This document shows, one piece after another, positions 4,857 to 13,228 of a stretch of 15,430 bases of DNA. The stretch spans positions 1 through 15,430 of the forward strand of contig JAPSJU010000022.1 in assembly GCA_031178025.1 (NCBI GenBank), given 5' to 3'. The notes beneath the pieces are model-generated. The model was not told where the DNA came from, did no database searches, and saw only the letters and a list, made by a program, of their open reading frames with translations. This DNA comes from Agromyces sp. (GTDB lineage: Bacteria; Actinomycetota; Actinomycetes; Actinomycetales; Microbacteriaceae). Position 1 is the first letter of the stretch. Each line of letters starts with the position of its first letter. The translations under genes and the position numbers were made by a program.

Positions 4857-7800
4857 ATGTTCACGAAGATCCTGGTAGCCAATCGCGGGGAGATCGCCAT
4901 TCGCGCGTTTCGCGCGGCCGTCGAGCTCGGCGCGAAGACGGTGGCGGTGTATCCCTTCGAGGATCGCAACTCGCTGCATCGGCTGAAGGCCGATGAGGCC
5001 TACCAGATCGGCGAGCCGGGGCATCCGGTTCGGGCGTACCTCGACGTGTCGGAGATCATCCGCGTCGCGAAGGAGTCCGGCGCGGACGCGATCTACCCGG
5101 GCTATGGCTTCCTCTCGGAGAATCCCGAGCTCGCGCAGGCGGCGGCCGAGGCGGGCATCACGTTCATCGGTCCGCCCAAGCAGGTCCTCGAGATGGCCGG
5201 CAACAAGGTCACCGCCAAGGAGCACGCCATCGCCGCCGGGGTGCCGGTGTTGAAGTCGACGCAGCCCTCCCGCGACATCGAAGCGCTCGTGGCGGAGGCG
5301 GACGAGGTCGGCTTCCCGATCTTCGCCAAGGCGGTTGCGGGCGGTGGCGGCCGCGGCATGCGTCGCGTCAACTCCAAGGACGAGCTGCGTCCGGCCCTCG
5401 AAGAGGCGATGCGCGAGGCCGACAGTGCGTTCGGCGACCCCACGATGTTCCTCGAGCAGGCGGTGCTCCGCCCGCGCCACATCGAGGTGCAGGTCCTCGC
5501 GGATGCCTCGGGAGAGACCGTGCACCTCTTCGAGCGCGACTGCTCGGTGCAGCGCCGGCACCAGAAGGTCATCGAGATCGCGCCGGCCCCGAACCTCTCC
5601 GACGAGGTGCGACAGGCGCTCTATCGCGATGCGATCGCGTTCGCGCGCTCGATCGGCTACGTGAACGCCGGAACCGTCGAGTTCCTCCTCGACACCGCTG
5701 GCGAGCGCGCCGGCCAGCACGTCTTCATCGAGATGAACCCGCGCATCCAGGTCGAGCACACCGTCACCGAGGAGGTCACGGACGTCGACCTCGTCGTGTC
5801 GCAGATGCGCATCGCCGCGGGGGAGTCGCTCGCCGACCTCGGGCTCCGCCAGGATGACATCCGCCTGCGAGGCGCAGCGCTGCAGTGCCGCATCACGACG
5901 GAGGACCCCACCGCCGGATTCCGGCCGGACACGGGGAAGATCACGACGTATCGATCGCCCGGCGGAGCCGGCATCCGCCTCGACGGCGGCACGATCAATC
6001 CCGGGGCGCAGATCAGCCCCCACTTCGATTCGATGCTCGCGAAGCTCACCTGTCGCGGCCGCGACTATCCGGCCGCGGTCGCCCGTGCGAAGCGGGCCCT
6101 GGCGGAGTTCCGGATCCGAGGCGTCTCCACGAACATCCCGTTCCTGCAGGCGGTACTCGAAGACTCCGCGTTCGTCGCAGGCGATCTGAGCACCTCGTTC
6201 ATCGACGAGCGACCCCAGTTGCTGCGCGGCCGGGTGTCGAAGGATCGCGGCACGAAGATCCTGAACTGGCTCGCCGATGTCACCGTCAACCAGCCGAACG
6301 GCCCGGCGCCGATCAGCGTGAGCCCCGTCGAGAAGCTCCCCCCGATCGACCTGTCGGAGCCCGCTCCGGCCGGCTCGCGGCAGCGCCTGCTCGAGCTCGG
6401 TCCGGCCGCCTTCTCCTCGGCGCTCCGCGCGCAGGTTCCGCTCGCCGTCACCGAGACGACGTTCCGCGATGCGCATCAGTCGTTGCTGGCCACCCGCGTG
6501 CGCACGAAGGATCTCGTCGCGGTCGCTCCGTACGTCGCGCGGATGACGCCCGGCCTGCTCTCGGTCGAGGCGTGGGGCGGCGCCACGTACGACGTCGCGC
6601 TGCGCTTCCTCGGCGAAGACCCCTGGGAGCGCCTCGCCGCGCTCCGCGAGGCGCTGCCGAACGTCAACATCCAGATGCTGCTCCGCGGCCGCAACACCGT
6701 CGGCTACACCCCGTACCCCACGGAGGTCACGGACGCGTTCATCCGGGAGGCCGCGACGACGGGCGTCGACATCTTCCGCATCTTCGATGCGCTGAACGAC
6801 GTCTCCCAGATGCGGCCGGCGATCGATTCCGTGCTGGCGAGCGGGCATGCCGTCGCCGAGGTGGCGCTCTGCTACACCGGGGACCTGCTGGATCCGGCCG
6901 AGGATCTCTACACCCTCGACTACTACCTGCGGCTCGCCGATGAGATCGTCGCGGCGGGCGCGCACGTCCTCGCGATCAAGGACATGGCAGGGCTCCTTCG
7001 CCCTGCCGCGGCCGAGCGCCTCGTCGCGGCGCTCCGCGAGCGATTCGACGTGCCCGTGCACCTGCACACGCACGACACCGCGGGCGGCCAGCTCGCCACG
7101 CTGCTCGCGGCCAGCCGCGCGGGCGTCGACGCGGTCGACGTCGCGAGCGCGCCGATGGCCGGCACCACGAGCCAGCCGTCCGCGTCGTCGCTCGTCGCCG
7201 CCCTCGCGCACACCGAGCGCGACACGGGACTCTCGCTGCAGGCGGTCGCCGACCTCGAGCCCTACTGGGAAGCGGTGCGCCGGCTCTACAGGCCGTTCGA
7301 GTCCGGGCTTCCGGGCCCCACCGGTCGGGTGTACCACCACGAGATCCCCGGCGGCCAGCTCTCCAACCTCCGACAGCAGGCCATCGCCCTCGGCCTCGCC
7401 GACGATTTCGAGCTCATCGAGGACATGTACGCCGCGGCGAACAGGATCCTCGGGCGCGTGCCGAAGGTCACGCCGTCGTCGAAGGTCGTCGGCGACCTCG
7501 CCCTGCACCTCGCGGCGGTGAAGGCCGACCCCGACGACTTCGCCGCGAACCCCGAGAAGTACGACGTCCCCGACTCGGTCGTCGGCTTCATGGCCGGCGA
7601 ACTCGGGGACCTGCCGGGCGGCTGGCCGGAACCGTTCCGCTCCAAGGTGCTCGCAGGCAGGGACGTGCGGATCGGCGTGGCGGAGCTCACCCCCGAGCAG
7701 CGCGAGGCGCTCGAGGCCGACAGCATCACGCGGCGCGCGACGCTGAACGCGCTGCTCTTCCCCGCGCCGACGCGCCAGTTCGAGCAGATCCGAGAGCTCT

Positions 7801-8261
7801 TCGGCGATCTGTCCGTGGTGGATACGGCCGACTACCTCTACGGGCTCCGCCAGGGCTCCGAGCACGTCGTCGAGATCGACAAGGGAGTGCGCCTGTACGC
7901 CGGACTCGAGGCGATCGGCGAAGCCGATTCCAAGGGGATGCGCACGGTCATGACGATCCTCAACGGCCAGCTCCGTCCCGTCTTCGTCCGCGATCGGAGC
8001 ATCGCCGTCGAGACGCGGGCGGCTGAGAAGGCGGATGCCTCGCAGCCGGGCCAGATCGCCGCTCCCTTCTCGGGCGTGGTCACCCTGGCGGTCGAAGCGG
8101 GGGCCGAGGTCGCCGCCGGCCAGGCCGTGGCGTCGATCGAGGCGATGAAGATGGAGGCGGCCATCACGTCGCCCATCGCCGGCGTGGTCGAACGCGTCGC
8201 GATCCCCACGACCCAGCAGGTGGAGGCGGGCGATCTGCTCGTGGTGGTGCGTCCGCGCTAG
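4857..8261 (+). CDS. pyc: Pyruvate carboxylase
   Basis: A complete 1134-residue biotin enzyme that makes oxaloacetate from pyruvate, bicarbonate and ATP, replenishing the TCA cycle in the cytoplasm. Domains in order: biotin carboxylase (about 1-450) with the ATP-grasp glycine loop GGGGRGMR near residue 161 and EMNPRIQVEHT at about 292-302; carboxyltransferase (about 525-800) with TFRDAHQSL near 533, AIKDMAG carrying the carbamylated lysine near 706 and the metal ligands HLHTHD near 733; the PYC/OADA conserved region; and the biotinyl domain with EAMKM, biotinyl lysine K1098, 36 residues before the end. Length is normal (Corynebacterium about 1140). ATG at 4857 is preferred over ATG at 4821 because GGAAAGG ends five bases upstream and MFTKILVANRGE is the usual N-terminus. 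Acetyl-CoA activation is family knowledge only. Confidence 0.98.
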   Translation: MFTKILVANRGEIAIRAFRAAVELGAKTVAVYPFEDRNSLHRLKADEAYQIGEPGHPVRAYLDVSEIIRVAKESGADAIYPGYGFLSENPELAQAAAEAGITFIGPPKQVLEMAGNKVTAKEHAIAAGVPVLKSTQPSRDIEALVAEADEVGFPIFAKAVAGGGGRGMRRVNSKDELRPALEEAMREADSAFGDPTMFLEQAVLRPRHIEVQVLADASGETVHLFERDCSVQRRHQKVIEIAPAPNLSDEVRQALYRDAIAFARSIGYVNAGTVEFLLDTAGERAGQHVFIEMNPRIQVEHTVTEEVTDVDLVVSQMRIAAGESLADLGLRQDDIRLRGAALQCRITTEDPTAGFRPDTGKITTYRSPGGAGIRLDGGTINPGAQISPHFDSMLAKLTCRGRDYPAAVARAKRALAEFRIRGVSTNIPFLQAVLEDSAFVAGDLSTSFIDERPQLLRGRVSKDRGTKILNWLADVTVNQPNGPAPISVSPVEKLPPIDLSEPAPAGSRQRLLELGPAAFSSALRAQVPLAVTETTFRDAHQSLLATRVRTKDLVAVAPYVARMTPGLLSVEAWGGATYDVALRFLGEDPWERLAALREALPNVNIQMLLRGRNTVGYTPYPTEVTDAFIREAATTGVDIFRIFDALNDVSQMRPAIDSVLASGHAVAEVALCYTGDLLDPAEDLYTLDYYLRLADEIVAAGAHVLAIKDMAGLLRPAAAERLVAALRERFDVPVHLHTHDTAGGQLATLLAASRAGVDAVDVASAPMAGTTSQPSASSLVAALAHTERDTGLSLQAVADLEPYWEAVRRLYRPFESGLPGPTGRVYHHEIPGGQLSNLRQQAIALGLADDFELIEDMYAAANRILGRVPKVTPSSKVVGDLALHLAAVKADPDDFAANPEKYDVPDSVVGFMAGELGDLPGGWPEPFRSKVLAGRDVRIGVAELTPEQREALEADSITRRATLNALLFPAPTRQFEQIRELFGDLSVVDTADYLYGLRQGSEHVVEIDKGVRLYAGLEAIGEADSKGMRTVMTILNGQLRPVFVRDRSIAVETRAAEKADASQPGQIAAPFSGVVTLAVEAGAEVAAGQAVASIEAMKMEAAITSPIAGVVERVAIPTTQQVEAGDLLVVVRPR

Positions 8262-8264
8262 GCT
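8259..8264 (+). promoter_or_regulatory. -10 box TAGGCT overlapping the pyc stop
   Basis: The pyc stop codon TAG forms the first three bases of TAGGCT. A start near 8271 would give a 26-base leader containing GAGGAGGG (8283-8290), six bases before the GTG of the MinD-like gene. The -35 is weak. Confidence 0.4.
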
Positions 8265-8296
8265 GGGTGAATTCGCGCTGATGAGGAGGGATTTCG

Positions 8297-9682
8297 GTGG
8301 CTGACGACAGAAGCGGCGACGCAGACTCGTCGAAGCGGGCACCCCGCGACGCCGCGCCCTCGGCCGATCCGGAGCAGCCCTCGCAGGCGGATGCAGGCCA
8401 CGTCGCCCGACGGCCCGAGCACATGCGCGTGCGCGTCGACCTGCCCCCGCCGCCGACCCCCGAGGTGCCCGAGGACGAGGTCGCGGTCGCGATCGACGAC
8501 GTCGCGGTGAACCCCGGATCGGTCGTGGGCGACGGTCCCGCCACCACCTCCGTCGACCTCGTCACGCCGGCCCTCAGTGGCGGGTACCGCAGCTCCCACC
8601 GGCGGGAGGCGTCACCGTACAGCGCGCTGCTCGCGTCGGATGCCTCGACGACCCGTCGCGGGCGTGCGGGCGCCGACGGCGCCGGCGGCGTCGCCGTCGT
8701 GGACGCGGACGTCGACGAGCATCGTCCGACGGAGGTGCCCGAGACCTCGGAATCGCTGACCGCCGATCGGCTCATCGACCTGAATCGCACCACCCGTCCG
8801 GCACCGCAGGGCGGACTGCCGCGCTTCGTGTACGCAGCATCGCTGCATCTCGTGAACCTGGGCGACTCGGCAAAGGTTCGCGCGCACAAGGCACTGAGCG
8901 CCCGCATCCGCAAGCGCTTCGAGGGCGGAGCGCGATTCGTGCCCGTGCTCACCCGCAAGGGCGGAGTCGGGAAGACGACGATCACGGCGCTCCTCGGCAT
9001 GGCCCTGGCCGATGCCCGCGACGACCGGGTGATCGCGATCGACGCGAATCCCGACCGCGGCACGCTCGCGGAGCGCGTCGACCGGCAGACCCGTGAGACC
9101 GTGCGCGACGTGGTCACGAAGGCATCATCGATCGACGGGTACACCGACTTCTCGGCGTTCGTGTCCCGCGACGCCACTCGCCTCGACATCCTCGCCTCCG
9201 ACACCGACCCGACCCTGTCCGAGGCGTTCGACGACACCGACTACAACGTCGTGGCGGGACTCGCGGCACGGTACTACTCGCTCGTGCTCACCGACTGCGG
9301 CACCGGCATCGTGCACTCCGTGATGAGGGCGACGCTGCAGCATGCGGACTCCATCGTCGTCGTGTCCGGCGGCAGCGTCGACGAGGCTCGACTCGCGTCC
9401 GAGACGCTGACCTGGCTCGAGGCGAACGGCTACGGCCACCTCGTGCGCAACGCGATCGTGGCGATCAACCTCGCCACGCAGGGCACTCACCTGGTCAAGG
9501 TCGACGAGATCGAGGCGCACTTCCAATCCCGGGTGCGCGAGATCGTGCGCATTCCGTATGACCCGCAGCTCGCCGCCGGCTCCGTCGTGAACTGGCAGGA
9601 GCTGCGACCTGTGACGCAGCTCGCTGCGCGAGAACTCGCCGCCCTCGTGGTGGAAGGCCTGCCCGCCGAGCGCGGGCACTGA
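8297..9682 (+). CDS. MinD/ParA-like ATPase with long disordered N-terminus (EspI-like)
   Basis: A 461-residue protein. Residues 1 to about 165 are rich in Asp, Glu, Ala, Pro and Arg and look disordered. Residues about 166-215 carry LHLVNLGDSAKVRAHKALSA and a conserved lead-in to the ATPase domain, which has a deviant Walker A KGGVGKTT (K221-T228), an A' motif IAIDANPD (D249) and Walker B-like LVLTDCGTG. The lead-in followed by the P-loop resembles the MinD-like ATPases of ESX/type VII secretion loci (EspI, Rv3888c) more than classic MinD or ParA. No ESX component gene lies in this window, so a secretion role is uncertain; spatial positioning of a membrane or polar complex is the alternative. 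GTG start with a very strong GAGGAGGG. The deformylase gene follows after 11 bases, probably in one operon. Confidence 0.82.
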   Translation: MADDRSGDADSSKRAPRDAAPSADPEQPSQADAGHVARRPEHMRVRVDLPPPPTPEVPEDEVAVAIDDVAVNPGSVVGDGPATTSVDLVTPALSGGYRSSHRREASPYSALLASDASTTRRGRAGADGAGGVAVVDADVDEHRPTEVPETSESLTADRLIDLNRTTRPAPQGGLPRFVYAASLHLVNLGDSAKVRAHKALSARIRKRFEGGARFVPVLTRKGGVGKTTITALLGMALADARDDRVIAIDANPDRGTLAERVDRQTRETVRDVVTKASSIDGYTDFSAFVSRDATRLDILASDTDPTLSEAFDDTDYNVVAGLAARYYSLVLTDCGTGIVHSVMRATLQHADSIVVVSGGSVDEARLASETLTWLEANGYGHLVRNAIVAINLATQGTHLVKVDEIEAHFQSRVREIVRIPYDPQLAAGSVVNWQELRPVTQLAARELAALVVEGLPAERGH

Positions 9683-9693
9683 TCGGAGCGCAA

Positions 9694-10185
9694 TTGCCGG
9701 AACGTCCCATTCGCCTGTTCGGCGACCCCGTCCTCAAGACCGTCTCCAGCCCCGTCGAACAGATCGACGATGGCGTGCGCGCTCTCGTCGCCGATCTCAT
9801 CGACAGCGTCAGGCTCCCCGGACGCGCCGGTGTCGCCGCGGCGCAGATCGGCGTGAACCTCCGCGCCTTCAGCTACAACGTCGACGGCGAGGTCGGGTAC
9901 ATCCTGAACCCGGAACTCGTCGAGACCTCGGGTGAGCTCGAACTCGTCGACGAGGGATGCCTCTCGGTCCCCGGCCTCTGGCACAAGACCCCGCGGCATC
10001 CCTTCGCCCGCGTGCGCGGCATCGACCTCGACGGCAATGAGATCGAGCTCTCGGGCACCGGGCTCATGGCGCAGGCGCTGCAGCACGAGACGGACCACCT
10101 CGACGGGATCCTCTACCTCGATCGCCTCGAGAAGGAGGAGCGACGAGCCGCCATGCGCGCGGTGCGCGAATCCGACTGGTTCTGA
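9694..10185 (+). CDS. def: Peptide deformylase
   Basis: A 163-residue metalloenzyme that removes the N-terminal formyl group from nascent proteins at the ribosome exit. All three family motifs are present. Motif 1 is GRAGVAAAQ (residues 43-51), a variant of G-x-G-x-A-A-x-Q in which the usual proline before Gln is Ala and the second Gly is shifted. Motif 2 is EGCLS (E87-S91) with metal ligand C89. Motif 3 is QHETDH (Q130-H135) with ligands H131 and H135 and catalytic E132. The start is TTG at 9694: GGAG lies five bases upstream and no ATG or GTG fits the known N-terminus. It follows the MinD-like gene by 11 bases and ends before a strong hairpin. Many actinobacteria carry two deformylases, so this may be one of a pair. 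Confidence 0.95.
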   Translation: MPERPIRLFGDPVLKTVSSPVEQIDDGVRALVADLIDSVRLPGRAGVAAAQIGVNLRAFSYNVDGEVGYILNPELVETSGELELVDEGCLSVPGLWHKTPRHPFARVRGIDLDGNEIELSGTGLMAQALQHETDHLDGILYLDRLEKEERRAAMRAVRESDWF

Positions 10186-10195
10186 CGCCCGCCGT

Positions 10196-10232
10196 GAGCG
10201 AGGGCCCGGCGGATGCCGCCGGGCCCTCGCTC
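10196..10232. terminator. Perfect 17-bp hairpin between def and fadD
   Basis: Left arm 10196-10212 pairs without mismatch with right arm 10216-10232 around a 3-base loop (ATG). It stands between convergent genes, 10 bases after the def stop and 14 bases before the fadD stop, so it should terminate from both directions. There is no T-tract; strength would come from the 17 pairs, almost all G-C. Confidence 0.85.
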
Positions 10233-10246
10233 GTGCCGCTCGGCGG

Positions 10247-12082
10247 TCAGTGCACGATCGAATGGCCCTCGGTGGCGGGTGCGCCCGAGTACATGGCCTC
10301 GATCTGATCGGCGAAGTCCTCGAGGATCACGTTGCGCTTGATGCTGAGCTTCGGCGTGAGGTGACCGCTCGCCTCGGTGAGCTCGGCGGGAAGGATCGTG
10401 AACTTGCGGATCGACTCCGCCCGTGACACGTTCTCGTTCGCCGCGTCGATGGCGCGCTGCACCTCGGCGAGCACCGCCGGGTTGCTCGCCGCCTCCTCGA
10501 CGGTCATGCCCGCGTCCTCGTTGTTGTTGTTGAGCCACACGGGGAGCATCTCGGGGTCGAGCGTGATGAGGGCGGAGATGAACGGCTTCTTGTCGCCGAC
10601 CGCGACGACCTGTCCGATGAGGGGATTCGCGCGGATGGGGTCTTCGAGCGCGGCCGGCGCGACGTTCTTGCCGCCAGCGGTGACGATGATCTCCTTCTTC
10701 CGTCCGGTGATCGAGAGGAAGCCCTCCTCGTCGAAGGAGCCGAGGTCGCCGGTCTTGAACCATTCGCCGTCGAACGACTCCGCCGTGGCCTCGGGATTCC
10801 TCCAGTACTCCTTGAAGACGTCGATGCCCTTCACGTGGATCTCGCCGTCATCGGCGATGCGCACCGCGACACCCGGAAGCGCCGGACCGACGGTGCCGAT
10901 CTTCGACTTCGTCGCCAGGTTCACGGTGGCAGGCGCCGTCGTCTCGGTGAGGCCGTACCCCTCGAGGATCGTGATGCCGAGCGCGTGGTAGAAGTGCCCG
11001 AGCCGCGGCCCCAGCGGCGCGGAGCCCGAGACGGCGTACTTCACGTTGCCGCCCATCGCGGCGCGCAGCTTCGAGAACACGAGCCGGTCGAAGAGCGCGA
11101 ACTTCACCTTGAGCCCGAGCGGGATCTTCGCCCCCGCCTCCTTCGCCGTCGAGTACGCGACCGCGGTGTCGGCGGCGGCGCGGAAGATCTTGCCCTTGCC
11201 ACCCGCTTCCGCCTTCTGCTCGGAGACGTTGTACACCTTCTCGAACACGCGCGGAACCGCGAGGAGGAAGGTCGGCTTGAAGCTGCCCAGAGACGGGAGG
11301 AGCTGCTTGGTGTCGGGCTGATGCCCCACGCGAACCCCCGCGTGGACGGAGAGCACCGCGATGAACCGCGCGAACACGTGGGCGGTCGTGATGAAGAGGA
11401 GGGTGGATGCGCCGTCGGGGTCGAGCACGACCTCGCGAAGCGCGACCGCGGAGTTGCGCGAGAGCTCGACGAAGTTCGAGTGGGTGAGGACGCAGCCCTT
11501 CGGCTTGCCGGTGGACCCGGACGTGTAGATGAGCGTCGCCATGTCGCTGCCCACGGCGAGGTTGCGACGACGTTCGATCTCGTCATCGGGCACGGAGGCG
11601 CCGTTCGCGGTCAGCTTGCCGAGGTCGCCGAGGTCGATCTGCCACACGCTGCGGATGGCGGGGAGCTCCGGATGCACCTCGTCGAACCGGGCGAAGTGGT
11701 CAGCGGTCTCGAGGATCATGGCGATCGCACCGGAGTCGCTGAGGTTCCAGCGGACCTGGCCGGGGGAGCTCGTCTCGTAGATCGGCACGAGCACCGCGCC
11801 GGCGAACCACGTGGCGAAATCGATGAGGGTCCACTCGTACCGGGTCTTGCACATCAGGCCGATCTTGTCGCCGGGCTGGATGCCCGCCGCGACGAGTCCC
11901 TTCGCGAGGGCGATGACCTGGTCGTAGAACTCTCGCGTGGTCACCGGGGACCAGCCTCCGTCGCCGGTGGGCAACGAGAAGAGCACGGAGTCGGGGGTCG
12001 CGGCCACCCGATCGACGAGCAGGTCGGTGACATTGGCGTCGGGGTCGGGCGCAACGACGGCAGGGGTCTCGAATTCGATCAC
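10247..12082 (-). CDS. Long-chain fatty acid-CoA ligase (FadD15-like)
   Basis: A 611-residue AMP-forming enzyme that activates long-chain fatty acids to acyl-CoA through an acyl-adenylate, feeding lipid synthesis or breakdown. Diagnostic motifs: the ATP/AMP loop YTSGSTGKPKG (residues 186-196), the GYGLTETT adenine-binding motif, and TGDLGSFDEEGFLSITGRKK-type hinge, followed by KEIIVTAGGKNVAP. Length and motif wording match the FadD15 subgroup (about 600 residues). GTG at 12082 is chosen: AAGGAG ends five bases before it. An ATG at 12148 would add 22 low-complexity residues, but the predicted transcript begins at about 12145, after that ATG. It diverges from the ROK kinase gene and is convergent with def. 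In Mycobacterium fadD15 also lies near plsC and aroG. Confidence 0.93.
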   Translation of the reverse strand: MIEFETPAVVAPDPDANVTDLLVDRVAATPDSVLFSLPTGDGGWSPVTTREFYDQVIALAKGLVAAGIQPGDKIGLMCKTRYEWTLIDFATWFAGAVLVPIYETSSPGQVRWNLSDSGAIAMILETADHFARFDEVHPELPAIRSVWQIDLGDLGKLTANGASVPDDEIERRRNLAVGSDMATLIYTSGSTGKPKGCVLTHSNFVELSRNSAVALREVVLDPDGASTLLFITTAHVFARFIAVLSVHAGVRVGHQPDTKQLLPSLGSFKPTFLLAVPRVFEKVYNVSEQKAEAGGKGKIFRAAADTAVAYSTAKEAGAKIPLGLKVKFALFDRLVFSKLRAAMGGNVKYAVSGSAPLGPRLGHFYHALGITILEGYGLTETTAPATVNLATKSKIGTVGPALPGVAVRIADDGEIHVKGIDVFKEYWRNPEATAESFDGEWFKTGDLGSFDEEGFLSITGRKKEIIVTAGGKNVAPAALEDPIRANPLIGQVVAVGDKKPFISALITLDPEMLPVWLNNNNEDAGMTVEEAASNPAVLAEVQRAIDAANENVSRAESIRKFTILPAELTEASGHLTPKLSIKRNVILEDFADQIEAMYSGAPATEGHSIVH

Positions 12083-12148
12083 GGTAGCTCCTTCGGCACC
12101 GGGAGGAGGGCGCGCGGTTCGGGCGCGACCTCGACCGTTGGGGTCCAT

Positions 12149-12157
12149 TACACTCTA
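12149..12157. promoter_or_regulatory. Overlapping divergent -10 boxes for fadD and the ROK gene
   Basis: On the plus strand TACACT occupies 12149-12154; on the minus strand TAGAGT occupies 12157-12152. The two hexamers share three base pairs. Predicted starts are near 12161 (plus) and 12145 (minus), so the two transcription bubbles overlap and the promoters should exclude each other. Neither has a clear -35. Confidence 0.45.
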
Positions 12158-12224
12158 GTCGTTGCTCGTGCGGCCCGACGGTTCCGGCACGATCCGGCCC
12201 ATCCTCCTCGAAAGGCAGATCTTC

Positions 12225-13175
12225 GTGCACGCGATCGGCATCGACATCGGCGGAACGAAGATCGCGGGGGCGGTCGTCGACGAGCTGGGCGCGATCGTGC
12301 GCAGCGAACGCGTGCCGACTCCGGCAGGCGATGCGCGCCTCCTGGAGGACGCGGTCGTCCGCATGATCGAGCACCTGTCGGCGGACGAGGAGATCGCGGC
12401 CGTCGGCGTCGCCGCGGCCGGCTTCATCGACGCGGCGCAGTCCACCGTCTTCTACGCGCCGAACATCGACTGGCGCAACGAGCCGTTCCGCGAGAAGCTC
12501 GAGGGCCGGGTCGGCACCACCGTCGTGGTCGACAACGACGCGAACGCCGCCGGATGGGCGGAGTTCCGCTTCGGCGCGGGGCGTCTGGTCAGCGACATGG
12601 TGATGCTGACCATCGGCACGGGCGTGGGCGGGGCCATCGTCGCAGGCGACCGTCTGTTCCGGGGCGGCTTCGGCGCGGGCGCCGAACTGGGTCACCTGCG
12701 CGTGGTGCCGAACGGCATCGCGTGCGGATGCGGCCAGCACGGATGCCTCGAGCAGTACGGATCCGGACGTGCGCTCCTGCGCATGGCGAACGAGATCGCC
12801 GATGCCGGCGGAATCGGCCAGGCCCTGGCCCGATCACGTGCGGAGCACGGCGCGCTCGACGGCCGATCGGTCGGTGCCCTCATCGAGGCCGAGGATCCCG
12901 GGGCCGTCGCGGCGCTGCGCCAATTGGGGCACTGGCTCGGCCAGGCCGCCGCCTCGCTCTCGGCGGTGCTCGACCCGCAGCGCTTCGTGTTCGGCGGGGG
13001 AGTCGCGGTCGCCGGCGAGCTGCTGCTGACCCCGGTTCGAGAGGCGTACTTCGAGCACCTGCCGGCGCGGGGCTATCATCCAGAGCCCGACTTCGTCATC
13101 GCCGAGCTCGTGAACGATGCCGGCGTGGTCGGGGCAGCCGACCTCGCCCGCGTCTGGGTGGCGGATCACGCCTGA
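12225..13175 (+). CDS. ROK-family glucokinase
   Basis: A 316-residue sugar kinase of the ROK (repressor, ORF, kinase) family, most similar in layout to actinobacterial glucokinase (GlkA type, about 317 residues), which phosphorylates glucose with ATP. Visible elements: phosphate-binding DIGGTK (residues 7-12); DNDANAAG with catalytic D105; sugar/zinc-binding histidine H157 in ELGHLRV; and the zinc cluster C167-x-C169-x4-C174 with E176 (CGCGQHGCLE). There is no N-terminal helix-turn-helix, so it is a kinase and not a ROK repressor. Fructose or N-acetylmannosamine as substrate cannot be excluded. GTG at 12225 is chosen because AAAGG (12211-12215) precedes it and the P-loop follows at once; a TTG at 12162 would add 21 unlikely residues. 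The plsC gene follows after 53 bases. Confidence 0.88.
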   Translation: MHAIGIDIGGTKIAGAVVDELGAIVRSERVPTPAGDARLLEDAVVRMIEHLSADEEIAAVGVAAAGFIDAAQSTVFYAPNIDWRNEPFREKLEGRVGTTVVVDNDANAAGWAEFRFGAGRLVSDMVMLTIGTGVGGAIVAGDRLFRGGFGAGAELGHLRVVPNGIACGCGQHGCLEQYGSGRALLRMANEIADAGGIGQALARSRAEHGALDGRSVGALIEAEDPGAVAALRQLGHWLGQAAASLSAVLDPQRFVFGGGVAVAGELLLTPVREAYFEHLPARGYHPEPDFVIAELVNDAGVVGAADLARVWVADHA

Positions 13176-13187
13176 GCCGCGCGGCGA

Positions 13188-13193
13188 TAGGCT
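13188..13193 (+). promoter_or_regulatory. -10 box TAGGCT upstream of plsC
   Basis: TAGGCT sits 12 bases after the ROK stop. A start near 13200 gives a leader of about 29 bases that includes GAACGGAGG (13215-13222), a good ribosome binding site for the ATG at 13229. No strong -35. Confidence 0.45.
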
Positions 13194-13228
13194 GTATCGA
13201 TTCTTCGCCCGAGGAACGGAGGCGCGCG

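Noticed and set aside
3948..8342. A 1464-codon open minus-strand frame running from parA through the whole of pyc
   Set aside because: It is antisense shadow caused by GC-rich third positions in pyc; translation is low-complexity Arg/Asp/Gly/His until the real ParA begins at 4781.
12083..12148. Earlier ATG for the acyl-CoA ligase at 12148
   Set aside because: It lies only three bases after the -10 box, before the expected transcript start, and adds low-complexity residues.
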